Source: Owenia fusiformis (lineage: Eukaryota > Annelida > Polychaeta > Sabellida > Oweniidae). Taken from it: a stretch of 64,000 nt of DNA. How positions within the stretch are numbered: position 1 is the first letter of the stretch; every line of letters begins with the position of its first letter. Location: NCBI GenBank assembly GCA_903813345.2, contig CAIIXF020000003.1, positions 25,559,248-25,623,247 of the forward strand, read 5' to 3'. A program made the position numbers and the translations under genes. The notes below the pieces were generated by a model, which did no database searches, was not told the origin of the DNA, and saw nothing but the letters and a program-made list of their open reading frames with translations. This document shows positions 45,259-57,139 of this stretch, piece by piece.

Positions 45259-48200
45259 TTAAACAGCTGGAAATCTTGCAACAAGAATTCCAAATTTCCC
45301 TCCATCTGCAAACACTAATACACCTTCCCCATATTTTTTGGATACTATTTTACTGTTGACGTGACGCTGCTGTGCTGGTCTTTCAGGATTTAGTGTGAAG
45401 CTGATCTGATCTTCAAGGCCACAGTATTTAGTTGTGTTACATATGACATCAATGTATAGAAGGGAGCTTCCAGCTGGTATCACTCCTTGGCAATAACTTA
45501 ATTTGTAGTCATTTAAGAATTGAAGTTTATATCCACCTGCTGAACACGGAGGAGGGTTAACATATGTAACAACATCTTCACCATTCGATTCAAACATAAG
45601 TTGAAATTCTCCTAAAGGATCTGCAAATCCTTTCAACATCAAACCTTTGGTGAGAATTGTCTCCCCATTAATCAAGTCATCTTCCTTTGGATCAGGAAAG
45701 GTTATGCCATAGTGCTCTTCTACATATCTCAGAAAGTATTTGGCTAAAATATAATTAGAATACACACAACTGTAATGTTACAAGTAAACTATTGCAAGCC
45801 AATAAATTGAATACTAAAAGCATACAGTACTTTCCTTTTATCTGAAAATCTGCTTGGAACTATACCATTGGATTTCTATGGGAAATTACTTCAAGGGTAG
45901 GGTTCTTTATACCTTAGCTGATGTTAATAATATGAAAACTTTGGTTGTTTTTGAATTAAAATTAAATATCTATTTCAAAGTTAATAAACATATTTACAAA
46001 TTTACAGTTTGCGATGGAATTTTCCAAATAAAATTCTACCTTTAACTTTCCTTATCTTAACACTAATCTAATTAACTTTTCTAAAAACTAACTTAACTCA
46101 CTTCCAATAAACAATAGTTTTCAAATTAAATTTTAATATACTCAACAAGAAGTATATTTGCACTACTGTATATAATTGTAACCGCTCACTATTGTCATTA
46201 GTAAAGCCTGCTGTCGTCAATAAAATGTAATTTTATGATAATTTAATTATATCACCATATTTTGAAGATCCACTGTTGTTATTGTACGAAACACCTGCAG
46301 TCTAATAACTCTGCACACTGGTCTGCATCAGCGATAATAATCTGGCACGTACACAATTATAGTTATAGTTACATTGTCATAGATGCACAAACACTCGCAG
46401 TTTGTAGCTCCTGCACACTGGTTCACACTATCGATATATAAACGGATATGTACACGTCTTGTCTGTAGTTACGTCAAATGTTCATTTTACAGATACACAA
46501 TTCTTACGGTAAGAGTAGCTCCTGGACTCTTGCAATAATGTCATATTCACATCACAGATTTTAATCACACGTATAATTGTCCTCATCAGTAAGAACAATA
46601 GCACGTTAATATACACACTTGTTTCACTTTTCATAACGATTATTAGTTCTTAATCAGTTAGTAAAAGTTGACACTATTGTCACAATTTTCACAAGTTTCA
46701 CTATCACTATGCAATCACATAAGTTCATAACTGTTGTAGAATATCTCATATTCTAGTTAACTTTCATTTCACATATCTCAAATGATGCATAATTCACTTC
46801 ATATATATGAAAAATATCACATTCCACATTTGTGCTTTTCTCACTCTCTAAAACTAGTTCACTTCTACTTTTTCCCTACATGTCTACTCTATATCACATA
46901 TATCTAGCTTGTTCCCAGTTCCTACACTTAAAATTACAGTGCTAATTTTGACCTAATTTGGTAATAAGTGAATGTAAGAATTTGTAGGAAAGGCCAGGGT
47001 AATTAAAAATTTGAGGTATATTAGGCTAAACCAATTTAATAAGGTAGTATTTGTGACATTACCCCCTTGTTTGAGAATATAGTATATATTCTTTAAAATA
47101 CAAGTACACAGTATGTAATTTATGTAGTGTGAGTAATACTATATGAGTATATGTAGTATGTAACTAAGTTCTTTTATGGTTATATTAGACATTTCTACTC
47201 AGAAAATCTGCTCCAAAGTTATCTGCTCCTTTAATGACTTCAATTGTGTAATCATATTGCTGTAGAAATAAGGCCCATCTTGTTAATCTGGCATTTGTCA
47301 ATTTAGCTTTTTCCAGATAAGCTAATGGTTGGTGATCTGTTTGTATTTTGAATTTGGTGCCATGTAAATATTCTTGAAATCTGTTGATTCCCCAAACTAC
47401 TGCCATACATTCACGTTCTACAGTCGAGTAATTTTGTTCACGAGGTGAGAGTTTCTTGCTTGCAGTTGAGACAATGTGCAATAAATTATCATGCTCTTGT
47501 AGTAATATTGCACCAATTCCCACATCAGAGGCATCTGTTCGCAGGACAAATTGCTTGTCGAAATCCGGTAGTTTCATGATTGGATGGTTACCTAGTTTTT
47601 CCTTAAGTTTGTTGAAGGATTTGGAATGGTTTTCTTCCCACTTCAGTTTATTTGGGTTTCCCTTTTTGGTCAAGTCTGTCAATGGTGCTGCAATTGTAGC
47701 ATAGTTGGGAATGAACTTTTGGTAATAACCAATGGATCCCAAAAATGACCTGATTTCTGTTTTGTTTTTAGGAGGTTGTGCTCTTAATATTTTCTCTACT
47801 TTCTGGTTTTGTGTGTGTAGTTCTCCATTTCCAACTTCATGTCCAATGAATTCTAAGGATTCAAAACCAAAGAAGCATTTTGATGGTTTGACAGTTAAAC
47901 CAGCTTCTTCAATTCTCTCAAACAACTTTTTGAGAACATTGATGTGCTCGCTCATTGTTTCTGTATATATAATTACATCGTCGATGAAATTTTCAACGTT
48001 GTCTATGCCGTGTAGTATCATTCTCATCATTTTGTTGTAAGTACTGCCTGCATTTTTCAAACCAAAAGGCATTCTCTTGAAGCGAAATAAACCATGATGA
48101 GGTGTTCTAAATGCTGTTTTGTCACGATCTGCTTCAGCAACAGGTATTTGCCAGTATCCCTTACAAAAATCTAGTTTCGAAAATATTTTTCCTTTTGACA

Positions 48201-51200
48201 ATTTTGCAAATATAGATTCTGCAGTGGGCATTGGTTCCGCATCAAATACTGACACCTTGTTCAGCTGTCTAAAGTCAATCACTGGTCTATTAGTACCATC
48301 TTTCTTTTTAACAAGGAAGAGAGGTGCTGAGTATGGAGAATTGGCTTTTTCAATGATATCATACTTAATCATTTCATCTATTTCTTTGTTAACATCTTCT
48401 TTTGAAGCATGTGGTATTGGGTATGGTTTCCTGCATGTAGGTTTGTCAGATGTAACATGTATTTCATGTTCTATTAAGTTTGTACAACCTGGGTTTGAGG
48501 AAAAGATTTTTCCATACTTTTTGGTGATATCTTGGAATTCTTTTATTTGTTTTCCATCTAACTTGTCATTGATTTTTATATCATCTACTGTTTCAGTCTT
48601 TCCTATACAATTTTGCATGAGGCAATCATTATTCATTTCTTCATCTTCATCATCATCTTCTTCTATGATTCCAATTGCACTTGCAATGGTATTGATTTGA
48701 TTCTGGATTCCATCTTGACTTGTAATTGTTTCTTCTTTGTTTCTAGTATTGTATTTCTTTAACATGTTAATATGAAACAACTTCTTCTTTTCTCCTATCT
48801 TGATAAGGTAATCATTGATTCCTTTTTTCTCAATGACTTGGAATGGCCCCTTCCAGTGCATCATTAATTTGTTGTTGTCAGTTGGAAGAAGTATGAGAAC
48901 CTCTTCTCCTGGTTTTAAGTTTCTTGGCTTTGATCTTTTATCAAATTGTTTCTTGTATCTGTCTTGATTTTTTTCCATGATTTCATGAGCTATTTCACAT
49001 GTAGCTTCAAGTCTATTCCGTAAATCAAGTACGTATTGATATGTTGTTTTTATCTCTTCATCGGCTATTTCTTTGGTCCAAAGCTCACGTAGAATTGCCA
49101 TCGGTCCCCTGACAGTTCTGCCATATAGCAACTCAAATGGAGAAAAATGTGTTGATTCTTGAGGTACTTCTCTGTAGGCGAAAAGAAGTGGTTCCAAGTA
49201 GCGATCCCAGTCCTTTGGTTTCTCGTGGCACATACGCTTCAACATAGTTTTCAGGGTCCCATTGAAACGTTCTACCCCTCCGTTTCCTTGTGGGTGGTAT
49301 GGCGTAGTGGTGATCTGCTTTATAGATAACAGTCTGCACACTGACTTCATGACATCTGATACGAATTGGGTACCTTGGTCATCTATCATCTCTCTTGGAA
49401 ATCCTACTCTAGAGAAAATTTTTACCAATGCTTCGGCTACACTTTCCGTGTCAATATTTTTCAGAGCTATTGCTTCAGGATATTTTGTAGCACTATCTAT
49501 AAGTGTAAGGATGTATCTATTTTTCAGATCAGTTACTGGGTATAAAGGTCCTACTAAATCAATACTTATTCTATGAAATGGAGTGTTGATGATAGGCATC
49601 TTTTGCAAGGGTGCTTTTGGTACTCTTCCTTTAGGTATAGTCCGTTGACATATGTCACAAGATTGGCAATATCTTTTGACATCACCGTGTATACCTGGCC
49701 AGTAAAATTGAGAAATGATTCGATCTAAGGTCTTCTGGGTCCCCAAATGGCCTCCAAGTAGGGAGTCATGGCCTATTTGCATCACTTGTTTTCGAAATTT
49801 CGATGGAACTATTACTTGTGATATATTCTGAGGGTGTTGTTGATTGTTGTTATCGTAGTTTCGAATTAGTACACCATTCTTCCACTCAAAGAAGTAGGAA
49901 CAGTTGTTCTTAGTTGTTTTGACATCTTTTGAGTCAGCTAGCTTTCTCACCTTTTCTAAGGTTATATCATTTTTCTGCTGATCTTTAAATTCACCATTTG
50001 ATATTCCAGTTACAATGCATTTTGGTACTTTTAATTTTCTTTTGGGTTTACCTTCTTGTTTTGCTTGTTCTCTTGTCTGTACTGCAGCTAGTACAATTTC
50101 TTTGTCATCAACCTTTTGTGGCTTGATCTTGTTTGTTTCATTATTGTTGTGATTATTTTCCCCAACATTATTTGGTTCTTCTTTGATGATCATATTTTGG
50201 GTATTTTGATCATTTACTTTGCTGGGTTTAATTTTCTCGTGTTCTTCTGCGTTTTCTTTATTAGTTGTACTGCTCAAGGTAGCACCAGGAATTTCACCAA
50301 TGATTAATTCACAAATTGGATTTTCAATACAAATGGCTTCTGTAGTTCCAGTGAAAAATGGAGTTTCTACATATATTTCGGCCACATCTGCTGTTCTCAT
50401 GGTTCTATCAATCATGATATATTTCTTCTGCTTTCCTGTTAACTGTTTTTTTGTCACAAGGCTTGTTTTCACTACTACTCCGCTACATCCTGTGTCGCGA
50501 AGTACATTCACTCTCTTATTTCCCATAAATCCGATTTCTATAGGAAGTTTGGATATCTTTCCTTGTTTATTATCGCAGCTGCAGGATGAACCAACGACTG
50601 CTACATTACATCCACATGACAGTATTATACTTTTACCTGGCTTTATTTCACAGTTATGTTCTCTAATATGACAGGATGCAGTTGAAATACTATCATCATC
50701 ACTGCACTCATTCTCAGATGAAGGGTTTTCATCTGATTCATATAAAAGCCCAGCTGCATTTGTTGGTTTCTTTATTCGGTTTTTAGAACAGTCTTTGGCC
50801 ATATGTCCTTCTTGAAAACATATATAGCATACTCTGCTGGTTCTTTCTTCTGTTTTCTTTTGGTCAGTTTGATCTTTTGTCTCGTTTTCTTTAGTGTGTT
50901 TCCAATTTTCTTTCCAATTGTTTTTGTATCTTTCAGATCTGAATTTATTTCCTGTGGAATAGTCATCTTTTAGTGAGTGTATACCTCTAGCTTTGGTGTA
51001 TCTATCTGCTTGTTCTGTGATGTCCCATCGTGTAGTTATGTTGTGTTCTCTAATAAAGGTAGATAACGGCTTTCCACATGAGTTTAAAAATTGCTCTCTA
51101 ACAATAAGGTCAGTGATGCCTTCTATGGTTTTGGGTACTTCTGCGAGTTCTATCCATCTATTAAAATAGTTCTCTATTCTCGCCATATACTGTATAGCAC

Positions 51201-54200
51201 TTTCTCCTTTTTCTGGCTCAGAAGAATAAAATCTCTTTTTGAACCCATATTCTGTCATTTCATAACGCTTTAAAAGGGCTATTTTCAGTGTTTGGTAACA
51301 GGAACATGTAGTCTCTGGTAGTCTGGTATACACTTCAAGTGCTTTTCCTTTTAATAAGGCACTCAAATACATGGCATAATTTTCTTCCTTCCATTCTTGA
51401 GTTTTTGCGTATCTTTCAAATCTAAGTAGATAAGCATCAATGTTGTCGGTTGTCTCATCAAAGAACGGTAACTTTGGAATTTTTGGTATTTGTTGACTCT
51501 CTCTGGTAGTGGTTGGTCTTTCTATATTACTTTGTTCTGCTCTGTGGATGCTTTCTAGTTTGATTTTTTCTAAATCTATTTGAAGCATCAGCTCTTCTTT
51601 TCTTTGAGCTCCTAATTCAATGTTTTTCTTGTGTTCTCTTTCATATATTCTATCTTGTCTTTCTTGACATTTTTCTAATCGATCGCGCTCGGCAAAAATG
51701 AACTTTTCTAGTTTCTCGCCTGTATAGCCTAACTTTTCTCCCAATTCCATACATTTCTCCAGGTCTGATCTTTCTGATACGTCATTGTCTGTCATATCCA
51801 TTTCCTGTTTTTCTGCCATTTTTCAGTAGTAAGGGAGAAAGTTAAAATACGCGTAAATTTTTAAACATGTATAATGTATAACTTGCGCGTTCGCGATGTA
51901 TGTGTAATTGTAGGTAGCGTGTACTGGATAAGAGATTTAATAAAAGGTATATTCAATTTTGTATTGATAAATTGATTTGATTTACTGTATTGGCAGTTTT
52001 TGTTTTTGTTTTTTTTATAACTTGGTACTATCTATTTTATTTTATGTAACTTTGTAACCTAACTCTTAAGCTAATTTAACTTCTAACTATAAGCAAGGTA
52101 CTTTAACTTTATAATATGCTTATTTGAAATAAAGTAACATCTAAGTTAAGTAATGGCTATGGACGAGCCCCCATTGTCACAGGGTAGGGTTCTTTATACC
52201 TTAGCTGATGTAAATAATATGAAAACTTTGGTTGTTTTTGAATTAAAATTAAATATCTATTTCAAAGTTAATAAACATATTTACAAATTTACAGTTTGCG
52301 ATGGAATTTTCCAAATAAAATTCTACCTTTAACTTTCCTTATCTTAACACTAATCTAATTAACTTTTCTAAAAACTAACTTAACTCACTTCCAATAAACA
52401 ATAGTTTTCAAATTAAATTTTAATATACTCAACAAGAAGTATATTTGCACTACTGTATATAATTGTAACCGCTCACTATTGTCATTAGTAAAGCCTGCTG
52501 TCGTCAATAAAATGTAATTTTATGATAATTTAATTATATCACCATATTTTGAAGATCCACTGTTGTTATTGTACGAAACACCTGCAGTCTAATAACTCTG
52601 CACACTGGTCTGCATCAGCGATAATAATCTGGCACGTACACAATTATAGTTATAGTTACATTGTCATAGATGCACAAACACTCGCAGTTTGTAGCTCCTG
52701 CACACTGGTTCACACTATCGATATATAAACGGATATGTACACGTCTTGTCTGTAGTTACGTCAAATGTTCATTTTACAGATACACAATTCTTACGGTAAG
52801 AGTAGCTCCTGGACTCTTGCAATAATGTCATATTCACATCACAGATTTTAATCACACGTATAATTGTCCTCATCAGTAAGAACAATAGCACGTTAATATA
52901 CACACTTGTTTCACTTTTCATAACGATTATTAGTTCTTAATCAGTTAGTAAAAGTTGACACTATTGTCACAATTTTCACAAGTTTCACTATCACTATGCA
53001 ATCACATAAGTTCATAACTGTTGTAGAATATCTCATATTCTAGTTAACTTTCATTTCACATATCTCAAATGATGCATAATTCACTTCATATATATGAAAA
53101 ATATCACATTCCACATTTGTGCTTTTCTCACTCTCTAAAACTAGTTCACTTCTACTTTTTCCCTACATGTCTACTCTATATCACATATATCTAGCTTGTT
53201 CCCAGTTCCTACACTTAAAATTACAGTGCTAATTTTGACCTAATTTGGTAATAAGTGAATGTAAGAATTTGTAGGAAAGGCCAGGGTAATTAAAAATTTG
53301 AGGTATATTAGGCTAAACCAATTTAATAAGGTAGTATTTGTGACAATTATAGAGATGTGTTCATTTTACATAATTCGAGAAACCTACTTAAAACAGCATT
53401 TATCTTATTCTAAATCCCAGCCCTTGGAAGTTTGAAAAATAAAAATACATGGGTGTTAATCAATAGATAATCTTTGAAAATGAGATATATTTTTGGGACA
53501 ATCTGGTGTAATCCTATTCTCAATAAAAAATTTAAAGTGTATTGATGCGAAATCGTAAGCGAAATTAACACATGAAAAAACTACAACAATTCTACATACA
53601 GCTTGAGGTCCTTTAACGAAACTGCTATCAAACTTACAGGAAATTTTCTCAGAATTTGAATATGAAATCAGAATTGAAATCTGACTTCCAGTTCAAGACA
53701 TATCTTCTCAAGCATAGATCCTTTGTCCCTAGGCATCAGCATATTAAAATTTGACCAAATCAGGCTACTGGTATTTGAGTTATCAATTAGATTATGTTTT
53801 TCATGCAAAATGGCAGCAATTTCGAAAATTAGTGGCTATCTTGAAGAGCTCCTTTGTTTCTAGGCATCAGCATATAAAATTTGAACCAAATTCCTCAACT
53901 GATATTTGAGTAATCAAAGAAACTTTCATTTTGAAATTTAGCTGCCATCTTGAAAACTCCTTCTTGAGCAGAGCGGCTGTGTCCAAAGTCATCAATATAT
54001 ATTATTTGAACCAAATCCATCCACTGGTATTTGAGTTATCATGACTTTTCATTTAAAATGGTTTCCATTTTCAATTTCAGCAGCTCTCTTCTTGAGCAAA
54101 GCTCCCTTGTCATTAGGTATCAGCATATAAAATTTGAACCAATTCTGTCAACTGGCATTTAAGTTATCAAACATTATGTTTTCAACGAAAAAAAATGGCA

Positions 54201-56093
54201 GCCAATTTGAATTACATTCCTTTTCAAGCAATGGTTTTATCACCTAAGGAATATGCCTATAAATTTTGAATCCAATCCATCAACCAGTATTTGGGTTATT
54301 GCTCGGACTGATGAATGAATGATTGGATGAACTGATGGTTTATCTATAGCCTAAGGGATAAAAAAATCATCAAATTCAAAATTTGGACCCCTAAATGCCA
54401 AGGTCAAAATCAATGTCAAATCTATGATTTTTTATATGTATGAACCTGACACTACACTAACATATTTTCTTTGAAATTTAGTATATAGATAGTGAACAAT
54501 AATGTCTAATTATAATTGCTCAAACTAGACAACAGCAACACAATAGCATGGCAAATCCCATTAAACGACCATGGCTGACCTCTTTACCAAATTGTTTCAC
54601 TATGATTTTAGTAACAGCAAACTTCATAGAACAATATTTTTTCAAAATGGCCACTTTCTTGCAAAATTGTCAATAAACAGTGTACCATGCTTAGTCACAT
54701 ATCAGTGACAGCAGTCACATATCAAATATGAACACATTCGTTCTTTACTTTTTGAATTACAGTGGAAATGTAAAATAACACATGAAAAAATGGCAGCCAT
54801 TTTCAAAATGGCCATGTACTAGCCAAGTGTTCTAAAACAGTGTGAAATGCTTATAAGTCATCATATATGAACGAAATTGCCCTGTTACATTATACTATAG
54901 TAAAAAACATAAATGACATGTGTAAAATGTCAGCCATTTTCAAAATGGCCACCTAAAAGCCAAAGTGTCAAAAGACAGTGTGCCATGCTTATAAGTCATC
55001 GCACATTAAATATGAACAAAATCAATCCACTATTTTTCAGGTTAAAGCAAAATTGTAAAATGGAATGTACGCCCGCCATTTTCCAAGAAGGCTGCAATGT
55101 CTTTCTTAAATATCTACATTTCGACCTTTATTAATGTCTCGAAAACATATAAATATTAGTTTTACATACATTCCGTATTATCGAAAAACATAAATGGCAC
55201 GTAAAGCCAAAGTGCCAAAGTGTCACAGGCAGTCCAATTGTCCTGCAATTTGCGTATTTGTCACGCATTTGCTGGAAAATTTGAAGTCATGCCATGATCG
55301 CCGATACAGCAAAAAAACTGTGAGTGAAAATTTTGAGGTGTCCAAAATTTGGCTATATGCAATAAAATTTTAACCGAGGTGTTCAAACTGTGGGCCAAGG
55401 TGTTCAGATTTGGACCAAGGTGTCCACAATTTGAGGAAAGGTGTTCAACATTTATAAGTCACTCATGTTAGGAGTTCCCAAGTGGACAGGCCTGAAGTCA
55501 TCACATATTAAGTGAGAACAAAATCGCTCTACAGTTAAAGAAAAAACCTTAATATAGCGTGTAACGACCGCCATTTTCGGAGATGGCTGCCATTTGTTTC
55601 CTAAATATCTACGTCATACCTTTATTAACGTCTTATCAAAACTTGTTTACATTTAAAACATACTGCTATTACAGTTTTACATTTGTACCTAAATTACTGT
55701 AAAATCAGCACTAAAACAATTACAATTCAGTCACTGTATGAGACATTTATACCATACTAGTATACATGTACATAGTTGCTATAACTTACCATACTCTACA
55801 ATTTCATCTCTATCTCGGCCAAAGTAGCCATGGTGCTTTTGAATTTCTTCAGAAGGCGTTAAACCACTAAGAGGGACATCTGTATCCTTACTAGAGTACA
55901 TTACGAACGTACGATTGAATCCCAGAATGCCCTTAGCTTTTCTTTGATCACCTTGTGGTTTACATGTTGAAATCCCACCTTTCAACTTTCCCTCAATTTT
56001 TGATTTTCTTCGATGACCACCTCCAACTGCCCGATCCATCAGGGATAAAATCACCAACATGAAACATGTTTGGATAAGTAGACTGAGTTCCAT
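45259..56093 (-). CDS. Secreted protein B, paralog of A (262 residues), intron split by an LTR retrotransposon
   Basis: Exon 56093-55790 (signal peptide MELSLLIQTCFMLVILSLMD, then GFNRTF, HHGYFGRDRD) joins exon 45743-45259 (AKYFLRYVEEHYGITF to FGILVARFPAV, stop at 45259) in phase 1, exactly as in gene A. The two proteins share nearly all of their second halves, including the four Cys. B lacks five residues near the C-terminus and one Cys in the first exon. The ATG is 10 bases inside the acceptor ATATTTTAG. The intron is 10 kb against 0.5 kb in A, because a 7.5 kb LTR element (45890-53345) and other repeats lie in it. No stop or frame break is seen, so the gene may still work if the intron is spliced. 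Function unknown. Confidence 0.76.
45890..47058 (-). repeat. 3' LTR of the Gmr1-like element
   Basis: About 1.17 kb, beginning TGTCACAAATAC in element orientation. Its last bases are altered (…CCCTTGAA instead of CCCTGTGACA), so the terminal inverted repeat is damaged at this end. One clear substitution against the other LTR is at 45919 (GATGTTAAT against GATGTAAAT). Confidence 0.9.
47185..51819 (-). CDS. Gag-Pol polyprotein of the Gmr1-like element (1544 residues)
   Basis: A single unbroken frame. In order: a charged coiled Gag N-terminus; Gag core (about 120-300); CCHC zinc knuckle CYICFQEGHMAKDC (about 330); protease with the RDTGCSG active site (about 442); integrase with HHCC finger (HDSLLGGHLG...CQSCDICQ, 683-725) and catalytic Asp, Asp, Glu (SIDLVGP about 753, IDDQGTQF about 814, NGGVERFNG about 848); then reverse transcriptase (VIDFRQLN about 1183, FIDDVIIY active site about 1278) and RNase H (RTDASDVGIG about 1424), ending GADFLSR. 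Integrase before reverse transcriptase is the reverse of ordinary gypsy elements and marks the Gmr1 group. Gag and Pol are in one frame, so no frameshift is needed. All catalytic residues checked are present. Confidence 0.93.
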   Translation of the reverse strand: MAEKQEMDMTDNDVSERSDLEKCMELGEKLGYTGEKLEKFIFAERDRLEKCQERQDRIYEREHKKNIELGAQRKEELMLQIDLEKIKLESIHRAEQSNIERPTTTRESQQIPKIPKLPFFDETTDNIDAYLLRFERYAKTQEWKEENYAMYLSALLKGKALEVYTRLPETTCSCYQTLKIALLKRYEMTEYGFKKRFYSSEPEKGESAIQYMARIENYFNRWIELAEVPKTIEGITDLIVREQFLNSCGKPLSTFIREHNITTRWDITEQADRYTKARGIHSLKDDYSTGNKFRSERYKNNWKENWKHTKENETKDQTDQKKTEERTSRVCYICFQEGHMAKDCSKNRIKKPTNAAGLLYESDENPSSENECSDDDSISTASCHIREHNCEIKPGKSIILSCGCNVAVVGSSCSCDNKQGKISKLPIEIGFMGNKRVNVLRDTGCSGVVVKTSLVTKKQLTGKQKKYIMIDRTMRTADVAEIYVETPFFTGTTEAICIENPICELIIGEIPGATLSSTTNKENAEEHEKIKPSKVNDQNTQNMIIKEEPNNVGENNHNNNETNKIKPQKVDDKEIVLAAVQTREQAKQEGKPKRKLKVPKCIVTGISNGEFKDQQKNDITLEKVRKLADSKDVKTTKNNCSYFFEWKNGVLIRNYDNNNQQHPQNISQVIVPSKFRKQVMQIGHDSLLGGHLGTQKTLDRIISQFYWPGIHGDVKRYCQSCDICQRTIPKGRVPKAPLQKMPIINTPFHRISIDLVGPLYPVTDLKNRYILTLIDSATKYPEAIALKNIDTESVAEALVKIFSRVGFPREMIDDQGTQFVSDVMKSVCRLLSIKQITTTPYHPQGNGGVERFNGTLKTMLKRMCHEKPKDWDRYLEPLLFAYREVPQESTHFSPFELLYGRTVRGPMAILRELWTKEIADEEIKTTYQYVLDLRNRLEATCEIAHEIMEKNQDRYKKQFDKRSKPRNLKPGEEVLILLPTDNNKLMMHWKGPFQVIEKKGINDYLIKIGEKKKLFHINMLKKYNTRNKEETITSQDGIQNQINTIASAIGIIEEDDDEDEEMNNDCLMQNCIGKTETVDDIKINDKLDGKQIKEFQDITKKYGKIFSSNPGCTNLIEHEIHVTSDKPTCRKPYPIPHASKEDVNKEIDEMIKYDIIEKANSPYSAPLFLVKKKDGTNRPVIDFRQLNKVSVFDAEPMPTAESIFAKLSKGKIFSKLDFCKGYWQIPVAEADRDKTAFRTPHHGLFRFKRMPFGLKNAGSTYNKMMRMILHGIDNVENFIDDVIIYTETMSEHINVLKKLFERIEEAGLTVKPSKCFFGFESLEFIGHEVGNGELHTQNQKVEKILRAQPPKNKTEIRSFLGSIGYYQKFIPNYATIAAPLTDLTKKGNPNKLKWEENHSKSFNKLKEKLGNHPIMKLPDFDKQFVLRTDASDVGIGAILLQEHDNLLHIVSTASKKLSPREQNYSTVERECMAVVWGINRFQEYLHGTKFKIQTDHQPLAYLEKAKLTNARLTRWALFLQQYDYTIEVIKGADNFGADFLSRNV
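51820..52173 (-). other. Leader of the Gmr1-like element
   Basis: Non-coding 350 bases between the primer-binding site and the gag ATG. It presumably holds packaging signals, which cannot be read by eye. Confidence 0.6.
52174..53345 (-). repeat. 5' LTR of the Gmr1-like element
   Basis: 1172 bases with the short inverted ends TGTCAC...GTGACA in element orientation. The primer-binding site follows one base inside. It carries the element promoter; TATA-like strings are too common in this AT-rich sequence to choose one. Confidence 0.9.
53346..55789. repeat. Intron of gene B: diverged 110-150 bp repeats
   Basis: Recurrent, loosely spaced motifs (AAAATGGCAGCCATTTTCAA, AATGGCC, CAGCATATAAAATTTGAACCAAAT, GGTATTTGAGTTATCA) show an old tandem array. 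Parts contain inverted copies of AAAATGG/CCATTTT. No coding feature found. Confidence 0.6.
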
Positions 56094-56469
56094 GATGGAT
56101 GCCCTAAAATATGCATGTATATTGAATATTCAAATAACATGGTGGGTATTTGGAATTGGGTTGCCATGTGACTGTTTAAGGAGACATACGTTTTGAGATT
56201 TTTTATCTGCAAGGGTAAAACTATCCATCCTATGTAACTCTTTACTCTTAGGTTTTATGGAATAATCATTATGGACATAATATTACAACTAAACTAAAAG
56301 TTTATCAATTAAAAAAAAATTATTGATTTTAAACTACATGTACAGATAACATAGAACTTCAGTTAAAACTATAATGTAGTTGACATTTCCAATGAAAATG
56401 TTTTTTCCAAATACCCATGAAACAATGACAGACAAAATTAACTTTGTACAATTTAAGATTTGTACTTAC

Positions 56470-56510
56470 TCTTTGTTTTTCCACTTGTGACCTAATATGA
56501 TACTAATGGC
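56470..56510 (-). promoter_or_regulatory. Non-coding first exon (3' part) of gene B, with donor
   Basis: Minus strand AAGTGGAAAAACAAAGA|GTAAGTACAAATC, donor GT at 56469-56468, homologous to 43521 of gene A. The acceptor lies before 56103. Confidence 0.58.
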
Positions 56511-57139
56511 AAATCATAATGTTTTATGGATTCACAAAAGTCATTATCATTTGCATCATCATTACAAATGATGAGTGTTTATCTCTTAGTTAGCAAACAA
56601 TTAGTAAAATTTTTATTGTATTGTTTTATGAATTGTTATTCAATTGAAACAAAAGTGTGTTAAATTATATCCCTATGTACGTGACTAAAGGCAGATGTTT
56701 ATTGAAATGTGCTTAGAAAATTACATTTCGAAATCATATTTTAGATACAACATATTCAGGTAAGCAAAACTGAACTTAATAAAGTATTGGAAGTGTGTCA
56801 AGTAGCTGGAAAAGTCTTTCCTCCTAATGTAAGTTTTCAAGTAGAACTACTGTAGAAGTATAATAGACATATGTTATACCTGACAATTGTCACATCCTCA
56901 TTACAGTAAAATCTGTAAAGTGCAACACCTATGTCAGTGGAACAACTCCTTAAGATTTAAAGCTTGATTTAGTGTGTATCATTTGGGAAGACATTTAACT
57001 TTTTAGTAACATTAAAATATTTTCAAACAGTGATTGATTTTTGAAATTTGCGTTGTCAACTCCAATGTACGTTGTCCCTGTAAAAATTGAAATTCATGAG
57101 ATAATATTAAACAATGTAATGATTTCATTTCAAAATTAA

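Larger units (their letters stand above)
45890..53345 (-). mobile_element. Gmr1-like Ty3/gypsy LTR retrotransposon, nearly intact
   Basis: LTRs at 45890-47058 and 52174-53345 flank one long gag-pol frame. In element orientation the 5' LTR is the right one. Next to it, TGGGGGCTCGTCC (minus strand, 52173-52161) is a primer-binding site matching the 3' end of tRNA-Pro. A purine tract (AAACAAGGGGGTAA) precedes the 3' LTR. Flanks ATTAC (left) and ATTAT (right) may be an imperfect 5-base target duplication. The near-identity of the LTRs and the intact frame point to a recent insertion, here into the intron of gene B. Confidence 0.92.

Noticed and set aside
47456-50671. Long plus-strand frames at 47.4-50.7 kb
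   Set aside because: Shadows of the gag-pol frame on the opposite strand.
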